The notes under the pieces: model-generated
Database searches by the model: none
The model's input: only the letters and a program-made list of their open reading frames with translations
What the model was told of the DNA's origin: nothing
Shown here: positions 15,979-24,896 of the stretch, in pieces
Layout: every line of letters starts with the position of its first letter
How positions within the stretch are numbered: position 1 is the stretch's first letter
Assembly: GCF_006517625.1 (NCBI RefSeq)
Contig: NZ_VHQI01000007.1
Location: forward strand, 239,919 to 303,918
DNA from: Mixta tenebrionis
GTDB lineage: Bacteria; Pseudomonadota; Gammaproteobacteria; Enterobacterales; Enterobacteriaceae
DNA: 64,000 bases
Direction of reading: 5' to 3'
Made by a program: the position numbers and the translations under genes

Positions 15979-16382
15979 AATGTTACCTGGCAAATAACCG
16001 CGAAGGTCATTTTATGACGGCTGACGAGGCTATGAGCGCACCGGGGCAGGTATGGACTTGTGTATCCTGTGGTTGTCGCCTGGTGCTGCATGCTGGCACC
16101 TTCAGCGACCCGGCGTGGTTTGAACACGATACGCGGACCGTGGCCCGGGATGTGCTGATGAACTGTGCCCATCTCGACCCGGAAGTGAAAGCCGGGGCCC
16201 GGCACAGGAAGCTGCGCAATATGCTCAACGGACTGGATGCTACGGTGATGACGCTGTCCTGGTACTGTGTGTGGTGCGGCGACCATTATCAGGGCGTGAA
16301 GCACTGTTACCGATGCCAGACCGGTATCTACAGCATCGAAGAAGTGAACTGGCAGAGAAACTACTGCTGCAGTACCGGATAG
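15966..16382 (+). CDS. Zinc-ribbon protein, copy 2
   Basis: 138 residues from ATG 15966 with GGAGGTG ahead of it. The same layout as the upstream gene: WTCVSCGCR, AWFEHDTRT, CAHLDPEVK, then WYCVWCGDHYQ and HCYRCQTGIYS. The two have diverged widely outside the metal-binding positions, so the duplication is old. Likely co-translated with copy 1. Confidence 0.8.
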   Translation: MRMLKCYLANNREGHFMTADEAMSAPGQVWTCVSCGCRLVLHAGTFSDPAWFEHDTRTVARDVLMNCAHLDPEVKAGARHRKLRNMLNGLDATVMTLSWYCVWCGDHYQGVKHCYRCQTGIYSIEEVNWQRNYCCSTG

Positions 16383-16460
16383 TCCTCCCTCGCCTTTATG
16401 AACCAGATACCGCCGCACTGGCGGGGTCTTCCCTGATTTAACCCAAAGAGAGTCTGCATT

Positions 16461-16898
16461 GTGAATCATTCTTACACACGGGCTTCTGATGCTGTCAGCG
16501 CGGATGCCGTCAGTACGCGTGCATTTCTGCAACAGGCCGTTGACCATTACCCGCGACTGGCGGCATTCAGCTTTACGCTGAAATTGCCGTATCGAGAAAC
16601 CATGAGCGAATACCGGTCATTGATTCTGCGTTTTCATACTGAAGTCTGGCAGCGCACCGGCGAATATTCGCGCCAGCGTCAGCAGGCGCGCCAGAGTTCA
16701 CCGCCAACGATCCTGCGATGGATGTGGGAGTCTGCCAGTGCACCAGAGCGCAAAATACTGCTGCTGATGAATCTTGATACGCTGGGGGCCTTGCGCGATG
16801 GGGTCGTACAGCAAGACATGAGCAGGATACTCAGAGAGGCATGGTGTGCGGTGATACACACTGATAATAACGTTACCAGCATGTCATCTTTCAGATAA
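16461..16898 (+). CDS. Inovirus Gp2-related short protein
   Basis: 145 residues from GTG 16461. YPRLAAFSFTLKLPY resembles the opening strand of Gp2/YagK proteins, and RKILLLMNLDTLGAL and SRILREAWCAVI resemble their C-terminal part, but the central HUH-like region is missing, so it is either a distinct short family or an internally deleted derivative. The last 26 codons have a second, 78 percent identical copy at 56003-56079. Confidence 0.65.
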   Translation: MNHSYTRASDAVSADAVSTRAFLQQAVDHYPRLAAFSFTLKLPYRETMSEYRSLILRFHTEVWQRTGEYSRQRQQARQSSPPTILRWMWESASAPERKILLLMNLDTLGALRDGVVQQDMSRILREAWCAVIHTDNNVTSMSSFR

Positions 16899-17086
16899 GA
16901 ACGCTTTTACCGTGCCGTTTGGCCGGTTGAAGGCCGGAATGGATAACATGGTACCTCCCGTGATTACGGCCAGAACGGGTGTTATTTGCCCGTGAGCGTA
17001 CTGGTTACCGTGATGATGTTCCGTCTGACCCCACACGATCACTTTTTGGTCTTTTCCGGTACCCTCAGCACCGATATAATTCCCTG

Positions 17087-17500
17087 ATGAAAAGAACTCA
17101 CGATACTCTACCTCCGGAACAAACCGTCGCTGAACTTGCACATTTTGCCTGGTGCGCCCTTGTCGCATTACGTACCGTGCAGCAGGATGGCAAGGCATTG
17201 TCGCCACTCAGCACGCATACATTTTTGCTACGCTGGTTAGCGGTGGCGTATAAGCAAAAACGGTTTCCACGAGCCATTGCATCCGATATTGAAGGGTTAC
17301 TGGCACTGGGGCGCAACAACGGCCTGGCTGCCAGTTTGCTTAATCGCCTTGAATATCTGTGGCGTTCCTGCACAGGTTCTGTTTCCGCTCAATCGGATCT
17401 GTATCGACTGACGTACGCAATTGAACAGCTTAAATCTCAGGGCTGGATCAATGCCGTGGTAAGTGACAAAGACTGGGGCAGTGAAGCGCTTCTGGTCTAG
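17087..17500 (+). CDS. Hypothetical protein, possibly cut by an amber codon
   Basis: 137 residues from ATG 17087. All-helical looking, with LAHFAWCALVALRTVQQDGK and LAALGRNNGL-like repeats; no family recognised. The TAG at 17498 is followed in the same frame by 65 further codons without a stop (to TAG 17696) that read like protein, including LLVRKSALTCGFSDEGKLV and PVEFLVTG. The intact gene may therefore be 203 codons with a nonsense mutation. A longer upstream frame exists to 16979 but has no ribosome site. Confidence 0.55.
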   Translation: MKRTHDTLPPEQTVAELAHFAWCALVALRTVQQDGKALSPLSTHTFLLRWLAVAYKQKRFPRAIASDIEGLLALGRNNGLAASLLNRLEYLWRSCTGSVSAQSDLYRLTYAIEQLKSQGWINAVVSDKDWGSEALLV

Positions 17501-18372
17501 GAATACAGCGATACGAATGCACTGCTGGTAAGGAAGTCGGCTCTGACCTGTGGATTTTCGGATGAGGGCAAACTGGTTGCGCCGGTTGAGTTTCTGGTGA
17601 CGGGCAACCTGTCAGCATGTACAGAGGTTTTTCAGACCCATCTCCTCCCGTCTGTCATGATGGCATCGAACCGGATCGCATTACAACCTGAGCAATAGGA
17701 CAAATATTCTCAACGCATCAGGTAATCTGAAATTCCCTGAATGGCAGGTATCCAGATCGTGCTCACCTCCTGGTATTAAGGGATGTGTTAAGGGCTGTCG
17801 TGAAATTTCCTTTCTTCTGTCGAAAACAAAGAAGCCCCGTTTAAATGAATAATAAGAAATGATGAAAACCTGAAAATGTCGTCAATTTTTCACTTGCTCA
17901 GTCACGTCTGCTTCTCATTTTTGATAAAAGTACAAAATCAGATATTTTACGTGATTGGTGGTATTTTGTACAAAACCTTCCCCTAAGCTAAATTGATCAT
18001 TTGCTGCACACCCTTATCCCATAAGGCCTGAAGGGGTTATGCAAGAAAATCCTTATAAATCAGAAAGATGATCTTTTATTGTTAAAGCTTATAAATGTAA
18101 AGTTTTGTTACATTTTTTCATTTCCGATCTGGCAGGGAACGTTCCTACACTCCGGCTATTGGGTCTTATCCGAAATTTTTCATTTCAGACAAATGCTCAA
18201 AAATACAGTGTCGGCATGCTGGTGGATGGAATGGCGCCCGCTTTTTAGTTCCGGTATTTTTATTTACGTCGGATGACGCGAACCGGAAAGTTGTTCTGGC
18301 AGGGTAATTTTTTCTTATTTTATTTCTCACTGGCATTGACCGTTTCTATTACTCCATAGAACAGGGACAGCC
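17501..18372. other. 872-base gap: possible gene tail, then T6SS leader
   Basis: 17501-17698 is the in-frame continuation described for the preceding gene. From about 17800 the DNA becomes AT-rich with no gene, consistent with an H-NS-bound promoter region for the T6SS operon starting at tssB. I could not find a convincing sigma-54 (GG-N10-GC) element or a Fur box. The tssB start is preceded by AACAGGGACAGCC. Confidence 0.5.
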
Positions 18373-18873
18373 ATGTCTAACTCTTCCTTTCAGTCCGAAA
18401 TCCCTAAAGCGCGTATTAATTTAAAACTTGATTTGCACACAGGTGGCGCGAGCAAGAAAACGGAGCTCCCCCTGAAATTGCTGGTGGCGGGCGACTTCAG
18501 TAATGGTCAGGAGTCTGCGCCCCTGTCTGAGCGCAAAAAAGTTGATTTGAATAAAAATAATTTCGATTCAGTGTTGTCCGAATATTCCCCAAACGTCAGT
18601 CTGACCGTTAAAAACACGCTTGCTGATGACGGCAGCGAAGACAACATAAGTCTCACCTTCCGGAGCATGAAAGATTTTACCCCAGAGCAGGTCTCCCGGC
18701 AAATCCCTCAGCTGAAGGCGATGCTGTCCATGCGCAATCTGCTTCGCGATTTAAAAGCGAACCTGCTGGACAACCAGGCTTTCCGTAAAGAGCTGGAAAA
18801 AATTCTGCTCGATCCGGCGTTAAGCGCAGAACTTCGCTCAGAGCTGTCTGCTCTGGCACCGAAACAGCCATAA
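18373..18873 (+). CDS. tssB: T6SS sheath small subunit TssB
   Basis: 166 residues, normal for TssB/VipA. Opens SSFQSEIPKARINLKLDLHT, then LPLKLLVAGDF and the C-terminal pair SLTFRSMKDFTPEQV, QIPQLKAMLSMRNLLRDLKA. With TssC it forms the contractile sheath in the cytoplasm. First gene of the T6SS operon; tssC follows 39 bases later. Confidence 0.97.
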   Translation: MSNSSFQSEIPKARINLKLDLHTGGASKKTELPLKLLVAGDFSNGQESAPLSERKKVDLNKNNFDSVLSEYSPNVSLTVKNTLADDGSEDNISLTFRSMKDFTPEQVSRQIPQLKAMLSMRNLLRDLKANLLDNQAFRKELEKILLDPALSAELRSELSALAPKQP

Positions 18874-18912
18874 CGGTCACGATGATTTAACGGATTAATA
18901 AGGAAGATGCTG

Positions 18913-20454
18913 ATGTCTGTAAAAAATGAGAATGCGGCTGGTGGCGAAAGCGTGGTGCTGGAACGTCCTGCTGCGGGCGGGGTTTATGCGTCCCTGTTTG
19001 AAAAAATCAACCTGAACCCGGTGTCCGAGCTGAGCGCGCTGGATATCTGGCAGGACGCGCAGGCGATGTCGGATGCAACGGCGGATGAACGTTTAACCGC
19101 GGGGATGCAGGTGTTCTTGGAGTGCCTGACCAAATCGGGCTCAAAAGTTGAAAAACTCGACAAAAACCTGATTGACCACCATATCGCGGAGCTGGACTAC
19201 CAGATTAGCCGTCAGCTGGATGCGGTCATGCACAGCGAAGAGTTCCAGGCGGTAGAGAGCCTGTGGCGCGGCGTTAAATCATTGATTGATAAAGCGGATT
19301 TTCGCCAGAACGTAAAGGTGGAGCTGCTGGATATGTCCAAAGAAGACCTGCGTCAGGACTTCGAAGACAGCCCGGAAATCATCCAGAGCGGACTGTATAA
19401 ACATACATATATTGATGAGTATGATACCCCGGGTGGTGAGCCGATTGCCGCACTGATTTCTGCCTACGAATTTGATGCGTCTGCGCAGGATGTTGCCCTG
19501 CTGCGCAATATTTCAAAAGTTTCCGCCGCTGCCCACATGCCGTTTATCGGCTCCGCTGGCCCGAAATTCTTCCTGAAAGACAGCATGGAGGAAGTGGCAG
19601 CCATCAAAGATATTGGTAACTACTTCGACCGTGCGGAGTACATCAAGTGGAAATCCTTCCGCGAGACGGACGATGCCCGCTATATCGGCCTCGTGATGCC
19701 GCGCGTGCTGGGTCGCCTGCCGTATGGCCCGGACACCGTGCCGGTGCGCAGCTTCAACTACGTTGAAGAAGTGAAGGGTCCGGATCATGACAAATACCTG
19801 TGGACCAACGCCTCGTTTGCCTTTGCATCCAACATGGTTCGCAGCTTTATTAATAACGGCTGGTGTGTACAAATTCGTGGCCCGCAGGCGGGTGGTGCCG
19901 TCCAGGACTTACCAATCCATCTGTATGACCTGGGCACCGGCAATCAGGTCAAGATCCCGTCAGAAGTGATGATCCCGGAAACCCGCGAATTTGAATTTGC
20001 CAACCTCGGTTTCATTCCGCTGTCCTACTACAAGAATCGCGATTACAGCTGCTTCTTCAGCGCTAACTCTACCCAGAAGCCGGCACTGTATGACACCGCG
20101 GATGCCACGGCCAACAGCCGTATCAACGCCCGTCTGCCGTACATTTTCCTGCTGTCCCGTATTGCGCATTACCTGAAGCTTATCCAGCGCGAAAATATTG
20201 GCACCACCAAAGACCGCCGTCTGCTGGAGCTCGAGCTCAACACTTGGGTGCGCAGCCTGGTGACCGAAATGACCGACCCTGGCGACGAGCTTCAGGCTTC
20301 CCACCCGCTGCGCGATGCGAAAGTGGTGGTGGAAGACATCGAAGACAACCCGGGTTTCTTCCGCGTGAAGCTGTATGCCGTGCCGCACTTCCAGGTGGAA
20401 GGGATGGACGTCAACCTGTCACTGGTTTCCCAGATGCCGAAAGCCAAATCGTAA
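18913..20454 (+). CDS. tssC: T6SS sheath large subunit TssC
   Basis: 513 residues from ATG 18913, preferred over ATG 18907 because AGGA (18901-18904) is then eight bases away. VESLWRGVKSLIDKADF, VKVELLDMSKEDL, IGSAGPKFFL, LGRLPYG, LWTNASFAFASNM and the end FFRVKLYAVPHFQVEGMDV are TssC/VipB hallmarks. Pairs with TssB in the sheath that TssH disassembles. Confidence 0.97.
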   Translation: MSVKNENAAGGESVVLERPAAGGVYASLFEKINLNPVSELSALDIWQDAQAMSDATADERLTAGMQVFLECLTKSGSKVEKLDKNLIDHHIAELDYQISRQLDAVMHSEEFQAVESLWRGVKSLIDKADFRQNVKVELLDMSKEDLRQDFEDSPEIIQSGLYKHTYIDEYDTPGGEPIAALISAYEFDASAQDVALLRNISKVSAAAHMPFIGSAGPKFFLKDSMEEVAAIKDIGNYFDRAEYIKWKSFRETDDARYIGLVMPRVLGRLPYGPDTVPVRSFNYVEEVKGPDHDKYLWTNASFAFASNMVRSFINNGWCVQIRGPQAGGAVQDLPIHLYDLGTGNQVKIPSEVMIPETREFEFANLGFIPLSYYKNRDYSCFFSANSTQKPALYDTADATANSRINARLPYIFLLSRIAHYLKLIQRENIGTTKDRRLLELELNTWVRSLVTEMTDPGDELQASHPLRDAKVVVEDIEDNPGFFRVKLYAVPHFQVEGMDVNLSLVSQMPKAKS

Positions 20455-20472
20455 GGCGAGGGGAAATCAGGG

Positions 20473-21822
20473 ATGAAAATTCATCGTCCGTTATGGAACG
20501 AAGGGGCCCTACTGGCCCCGCAGCAGTTCCAGCAGCAGTCTGAGTGGGACGCACTTTCCCGGGCCGGTGTTGCCGCCCGTGGCAGTGCGTTCCCCTGGGG
20601 CGTCGGTCAGATAGAGCTGGATGAGGCGATGCTGGCCTCCGGTCGGGTCCAGGCGCAGTCGCTGCGTCTGTGGCTTCCGGATGACACGCTGGTTGATACC
20701 CGGTTCAGCGACCTGCCACCGGAGCCGCGGGAAATCGAGGCTCCGGCTTCTGCCGGTAATGGCCCGGTGACGGTGTATGTGGCGTTGCCGGTTATGCAGG
20801 CCGGGATCGTGAATGTGCAGTCTGACACGGTGCCGGCAGAGCGTCCGCTGCGCTATCGGGAAGCCTGGGAGACGATCGCCGATCGTTTCGGCCAGGAAGA
20901 AGAGTCGATGGCGGTGGCCCGCTTTAATCTGGCCTTTCGTTTCGGACATGAAGACAACGGTGCATGGGATACCTGCGCCGTTGCCCGTCTGTTACGGGAC
21001 GGGCAGGGGGGCTGGCGTCAGGATCCGGATTTTATCCCGCCAATGGCGCTGTTCTCGGCCAGCCGTGGATTGTGTGAGCGACTGGCGCTGTTAAACCGTC
21101 AGCTGCGCTCACGCCGTCAGCGTCTGATGTCCATGCGCCGCGAGAGTAATGACCGGATGGCCGATTTTGCGGTCGCCGACGTGTCGCTGTTCTGGCTGCT
21201 CAATGCCCTGAACTCTCATGCCCGTGTGCTCTCGGAATATGAGCGCTTCCCGGACCGACATCCTGAGCAGGTCTGGGCGGAGCTGGCGCGTCTTGCCGGC
21301 AGTATGCTGACCTTCTCGCTGGAGCATGACCTGGATGCCATTCCGGGGTATAACCACCGCCTGCCTGAAAACACCTTCCCGCCATTGTTTGATCTCATCA
21401 GCGAACTGCTGGAAGCAAGCCTGCCGTCACGCGTGGTGGCAGTCAGAATGGACCGGATGGATCCGGAAACCTGGAAAGCGGTACTGCACGATATCCGTCT
21501 GCGTGATGAAGCCGATTTCTATCTGTCTGTTCGTTCTAACCAGCCTGCCTGGCAGATTGCCGAACGTTTTGCGGAAGTCTGTATTGCCGGAGCCCCGGCA
21601 AATGTAGGTGAGGTCTCGGGCGTGGCCGTGGAAGGGATCGGCCTGATTGCGCTCAGCCGCGTACCAGCTGCACTGCCGGTACGTCTGGAGAATCAGTATT
21701 TTGTGCTGGATATGGAGAGCGATGCCGCGCGTGAAATGCTCGATCAGGGGGTTTGTGTGTTCTACGTTCCGTCCGTGCTTGGTGAGCTGGAGCTGGAACT
21801 GTTTGCGGTGCTGCGCTCATGA
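20473..21822 (+). CDS. tssK: T6SS baseplate protein TssK
   Basis: 449 residues. MKIHRPLWNEGALLAPQQFQ is the standard TssK opening, and SRVPAALPVRLENQYFVLDM near the end is the receptor-binding-like C-domain. TssK trimers link the TssFG wedges to the membrane complex. 18 bases after tssC; tssL overlaps its stop by four bases (ATGA). Confidence 0.95.
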   Translation: MKIHRPLWNEGALLAPQQFQQQSEWDALSRAGVAARGSAFPWGVGQIELDEAMLASGRVQAQSLRLWLPDDTLVDTRFSDLPPEPREIEAPASAGNGPVTVYVALPVMQAGIVNVQSDTVPAERPLRYREAWETIADRFGQEEESMAVARFNLAFRFGHEDNGAWDTCAVARLLRDGQGGWRQDPDFIPPMALFSASRGLCERLALLNRQLRSRRQRLMSMRRESNDRMADFAVADVSLFWLLNALNSHARVLSEYERFPDRHPEQVWAELARLAGSMLTFSLEHDLDAIPGYNHRLPENTFPPLFDLISELLEASLPSRVVAVRMDRMDPETWKAVLHDIRLRDEADFYLSVRSNQPAWQIAERFAEVCIAGAPANVGEVSGVAVEGIGLIALSRVPAALPVRLENQYFVLDMESDAAREMLDQGVCVFYVPSVLGELELELFAVLRS

Positions 21823-22556
21823 AAAAAGACACCGATATTGATGCCCTGATGGCTGAAACCTGGCTCACCGTGGCGCAGTTGCGTCACGGTGGTGAGGTCA
21901 CCGATGGCCCGGCGCTTTACGCTGCCTGTAAAGGGCAGGTGGACAGCGTGCGGGAAGCGCTGGAGCGTGCTGGGTATGACAGTGAAAGCATTGATCACAT
22001 CACCTATGCCCAGTGCGCCCTGCTGGATGAAACCGTCCTGAACCGCAAGCCTGTAGATAAGTCGCCTGCATTCGGGGCCGGTAAGCTGCCGTCGCCAGTG
22101 GCTGAAGAAGCAGACACCACTCCGGTCGTCACGCTGGATGCGGCCCAGAAAGCCTGGCGTTCAGCGCCGTTACAGACCGTCTACTTCGGCACCCTGCGTG
22201 CCGGTGGTGCGCTGTACGACCGTATCGCAGAAGTGTTGCGCCAGCCAGCTCCGGAGCCTGCGGTGCTGACGTGCTACCAGCGGGTACTGGCGCTGGGATT
22301 CCAGGGGCAGTACAGCCTGTCCGGGGTGGGGCAATCCCGTCGTGATGAGGTGATCGCTGCACTTAATGAACGCGTCCCGGCGCTGGAAATTGCTGCCTCC
22401 CTGGTGGTGCACAAAACCGGACGACGTCGCTACAACCTGCTGCGCTCGGTCTGGTTCTGGATTGTGCTGGCCGTCGTGCTGACCGGTGCGGTGTGGCTGG
22501 GTGGTCATCTCTGGCTGCAGGACCTGCTGCACCAGCAACTGCCGGAGCTGCGCTGA
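21819..22556 (+). CDS. tssL: T6SS inner-membrane protein TssL (DotU-like)
   Basis: 245 residues. An N-terminal cytoplasmic helical bundle (LMAETWLTVAQLRHGGEVTD, YAQCALLDETVL) and one C-terminal membrane helix (VWFWIVLAVVLTGAVWLGGH) give the usual tail-anchored TssL. TssL, TssM and TssJ form the membrane complex. Overlaps tssK by four bases, and its stop TGA shares its A with the ATG of the next gene. Confidence 0.93.
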   Translation: MKKDTDIDALMAETWLTVAQLRHGGEVTDGPALYAACKGQVDSVREALERAGYDSESIDHITYAQCALLDETVLNRKPVDKSPAFGAGKLPSPVAEEADTTPVVTLDAAQKAWRSAPLQTVYFGTLRAGGALYDRIAEVLRQPAPEPAVLTCYQRVLALGFQGQYSLSGVGQSRRDEVIAALNERVPALEIAASLVVHKTGRRRYNLLRSVWFWIVLAVVLTGAVWLGGHLWLQDLLHQQLPELR

Positions 22557-24238
22557 TGGGAGGACGAACGCTTGCCCGTGCGGCGTTACCGGTGCTGGTT
22601 TGTCTGGCTGCCGTGCTGTGGCTGGTATGGGGCTTTCTGGCCTGGGGGGGAACAGGTAAATCACTGCTGACGCTGGCGGCGCTGCTGGTTTGCGGGTGGA
22701 TAATCCTCCGACGTTACCGTCACCTGCAGCCGGCTCAGCAGGTGGAGAATGCCGGTGACTTTCCACCGGAAGATCATACCGGACCGGTGGTGCTGGTCTG
22801 CGGGGATGTGGATGACAACATGTTCGCGCCGGGACCTTTCCGACGCACGACCCAGGGCTGGTACCTCCGGGTGGCAGAGCTGACTGAGCTGATGACGCTG
22901 GCCACCCGTTTGCTGGCTCGCTCCCCGGTAATGGCTGGTCAGCTGTCGGTGATGTACCGCTGCCTGCCGGACAGCCATGACGACGAGGCGCAGCTGCGGG
23001 CGTCCCTGAAAGCACTGCGCCTGCAGGTGAAGCAGCTTCGCGGACTGACCGGGTATGACGTTCCGGTGGTGCTGAATGCAGAATTCAGTGGCCCGGAGAC
23101 GCCGTGGATAGTGGTACGGGGTACGACGTCTCTGGTGTGCCCGGAAGACGAACCGGCGATGACGCTCAGTGAGTGGCAGCGTACGGCACAGACTGCCACC
23201 GTTCAGCCGTTTCTCACCCAGGCCACCGCGATGCTTCACTCGGTCATGCTGGATGAACTGGGCAAATCCGACCGACTGTGTCCGGCGATACGCCCGTTTG
23301 CCGTCACACTGCGTCTGGGGCTGATACAGACTGCTGCCAGCGCTCTGTGGTCGCAGTGGCTGTTCCGCCTGACCCGCATTTCTCCTGCGATCCGTGTCTG
23401 TGCGCATGAGCAGCGCTGGCATTTTGCCGATCCGGTGTTGCCGCTGCTGATACCGTACACCACACCGTTACAGGGCGGTAAAACCGGACGTCGGGTGGTG
23501 GTGGTCCTGATGCTGTGCGCACTCGGTGCCCTCGCGCTGTCTGTTATGCATAACCAGACCCTCATCCGCCGGGTGGCTGCCGATCTGCACCGCTGGCAGG
23601 CCATTCCGATGGATCACTACGCGCCGAAAGCCCGGTCGCTGCACGCCCTGCAGCAGGATGCATTGCTACTGGAGCGCTGGCAGCGTCAGGGGGTTCCGCA
23701 ACGCTATGGTCTGGGGCTGTATCCGGGCGAACGCCTGTGGCTCGCGGTTCAGCAGACGATTGATACGTATGTGCCACCGCCGCTGCCACCGAAGCCGAAA
23801 CCCAGACCGGTACCGAAGATTATTCGTCTCGACAGCATGTCGCTGTTCGATTCCGGCAAGTCCGTGTTGAAGAGCGGTTCGACCAAAATGCTGGTCAATT
23901 CCCTGGTGGGGATCAAGGCCAAACCGGGTTGGCTGATTGTGGTCAGTGGTTACACCGACAACACCGGTAACCCGGAACTGAATCAGACGCTGTCTCTGAA
24001 GCGTGCTGAGTCGGTACGTAACTGGATGCGGGATACCGGTGATGTGCCGGAAAGCTGTTTTGCGGTGCAGGGCTATGGCGAAAGCCGTCCCGTCGCAACC
24101 AATGACACCCCGGAAGGGCGTACGCTCAACCGTCGTGTCGAAATCAGTCTGGTACCGCAGGCCGACGCCTGCCAGATACCGGGCAAACCCTCAGCGTCAT
24201 CGCAGGATGATGACGCATCACAACACAATGGAGAGTAA
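22556..24238 (+). CDS. OmpA-domain T6SS protein (peptidoglycan-binding, TagL-like)
   Basis: 560 residues from ATG 22556 (TGATG with tssL). Two membrane segments near the N-terminus (LPVLVCLAAVLWLVWGFLAW, SLLTLAALLVCGWIIL) and one near residue 320 (VVVVLMLCALGALALSVM), then a proline-rich linker (PPPLPPKPKPRPVPK) and a C-terminal OmpA-like domain with TDNTGNPELNQTLSLKRA. The domain should hold the apparatus on peptidoglycan, as TagL-type proteins do. Belongs to the Klebsiella/Enterobacter-type cluster where it sits between tssL and hcp. Confidence 0.88.
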   Translation: MGGRTLARAALPVLVCLAAVLWLVWGFLAWGGTGKSLLTLAALLVCGWIILRRYRHLQPAQQVENAGDFPPEDHTGPVVLVCGDVDDNMFAPGPFRRTTQGWYLRVAELTELMTLATRLLARSPVMAGQLSVMYRCLPDSHDDEAQLRASLKALRLQVKQLRGLTGYDVPVVLNAEFSGPETPWIVVRGTTSLVCPEDEPAMTLSEWQRTAQTATVQPFLTQATAMLHSVMLDELGKSDRLCPAIRPFAVTLRLGLIQTAASALWSQWLFRLTRISPAIRVCAHEQRWHFADPVLPLLIPYTTPLQGGKTGRRVVVVLMLCALGALALSVMHNQTLIRRVAADLHRWQAIPMDHYAPKARSLHALQQDALLLERWQRQGVPQRYGLGLYPGERLWLAVQQTIDTYVPPPLPPKPKPRPVPKIIRLDSMSLFDSGKSVLKSGSTKMLVNSLVGIKAKPGWLIVVSGYTDNTGNPELNQTLSLKRAESVRNWMRDTGDVPESCFAVQGYGESRPVATNDTPEGRTLNRRVEISLVPQADACQIPGKPSASSQDDDASQHNGE

Positions 24239-24242
24239 TTCC

Positions 24243-24734
24243 ATGGCAATTCCTGTTTATCTCTGGCTGAAAGACGATGGCGGCGCGGACATTAAAGGGT
24301 CTGTTGACGTTCAGGATCGTGATGGCAGCATCGAAGTGGTGGCGCAGGAGCATAACCTGTATATCCCGACCGATAACAACACCGGCAAGCTGACCGGTAC
24401 GCGTATCCACACGCCGTTCAAATTCACCAAAGAAATCGACTCCTCCAGCCCGTACCTTTACAAGGCGGTGACCACCGGTCAGACCCTGAAGTCTGCGGAA
24501 TTCAAGTGGTACAAAATCAACGACGCAGGTCAGGAAGTCGAGTACTTCAACACGAAGTTAGAAAACGTGAAAGTGGTGAAAGTGAATCCGGTCATGCATG
24601 ACATCAAGGATCCTTCTTACGAGAAGCACAACCACCTTGAGCAGATCGAGCTGCGCTACGAAAAAATCACCTGGACCTACAAAGACGGCAACATTATTCA
24701 TTCCGATTCCTGGAACGAACGCGCCACCGCGTAA
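24243..24734 (+). CDS. hcp: T6SS tube protein Hcp (TssD)
   Basis: 163 residues from ATG 24243 with GGAGAG ahead. MAIPVYLWLKDDGGADIKGS, EHNLYIPTDNNTGKL, HTPFKFTKEIDSSSPYLYKA and the closing WTYKDGNIIHSDSWNE are characteristic Hcp. Hexamers stack as the inner tube and can carry small effectors. Followed by a terminator, which likely sets high Hcp transcript relative to distal genes. Confidence 0.97.
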   Translation: MAIPVYLWLKDDGGADIKGSVDVQDRDGSIEVVAQEHNLYIPTDNNTGKLTGTRIHTPFKFTKEIDSSSPYLYKAVTTGQTLKSAEFKWYKINDAGQEVEYFNTKLENVKVVKVNPVMHDIKDPSYEKHNHLEQIELRYEKITWTYKDGNIIHSDSWNERATA

Positions 24735-24740
24735 GTCACG

Positions 24741-24770
24741 AGCGGACGGAGTCTCTCTGTCCGCTTTTTT
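24741..24770 (+). terminator. Terminator after hcp
   Basis: AGCGGAC / GTCCGCT with inner GGAG/CTCT partial pairing and a TTTTTT tail. Lies between hcp and tssH, so the second half of the cluster either depends on read-through or has its own promoter in 24771-24896. Confidence 0.85.
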
Positions 24771-24896
24771 GTTTTGCATAACGCCTGCCTCGCGGACGTT
24801 CTGCAAAGCAGCCATACATTTTATCAGCACTGACCTTATGGGCATCGGGTAACGGCCAGGGGCGGTAGCGTGTCAAAAAGAGAGGGAATGAAATCC

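Noticed and set aside
17870..18372. Sigma-54 promoter or Fur box for the T6SS
   Set aside because: Searched by eye for GG-N10-GC and a GATAAT-type inverted repeat; no adequate match.
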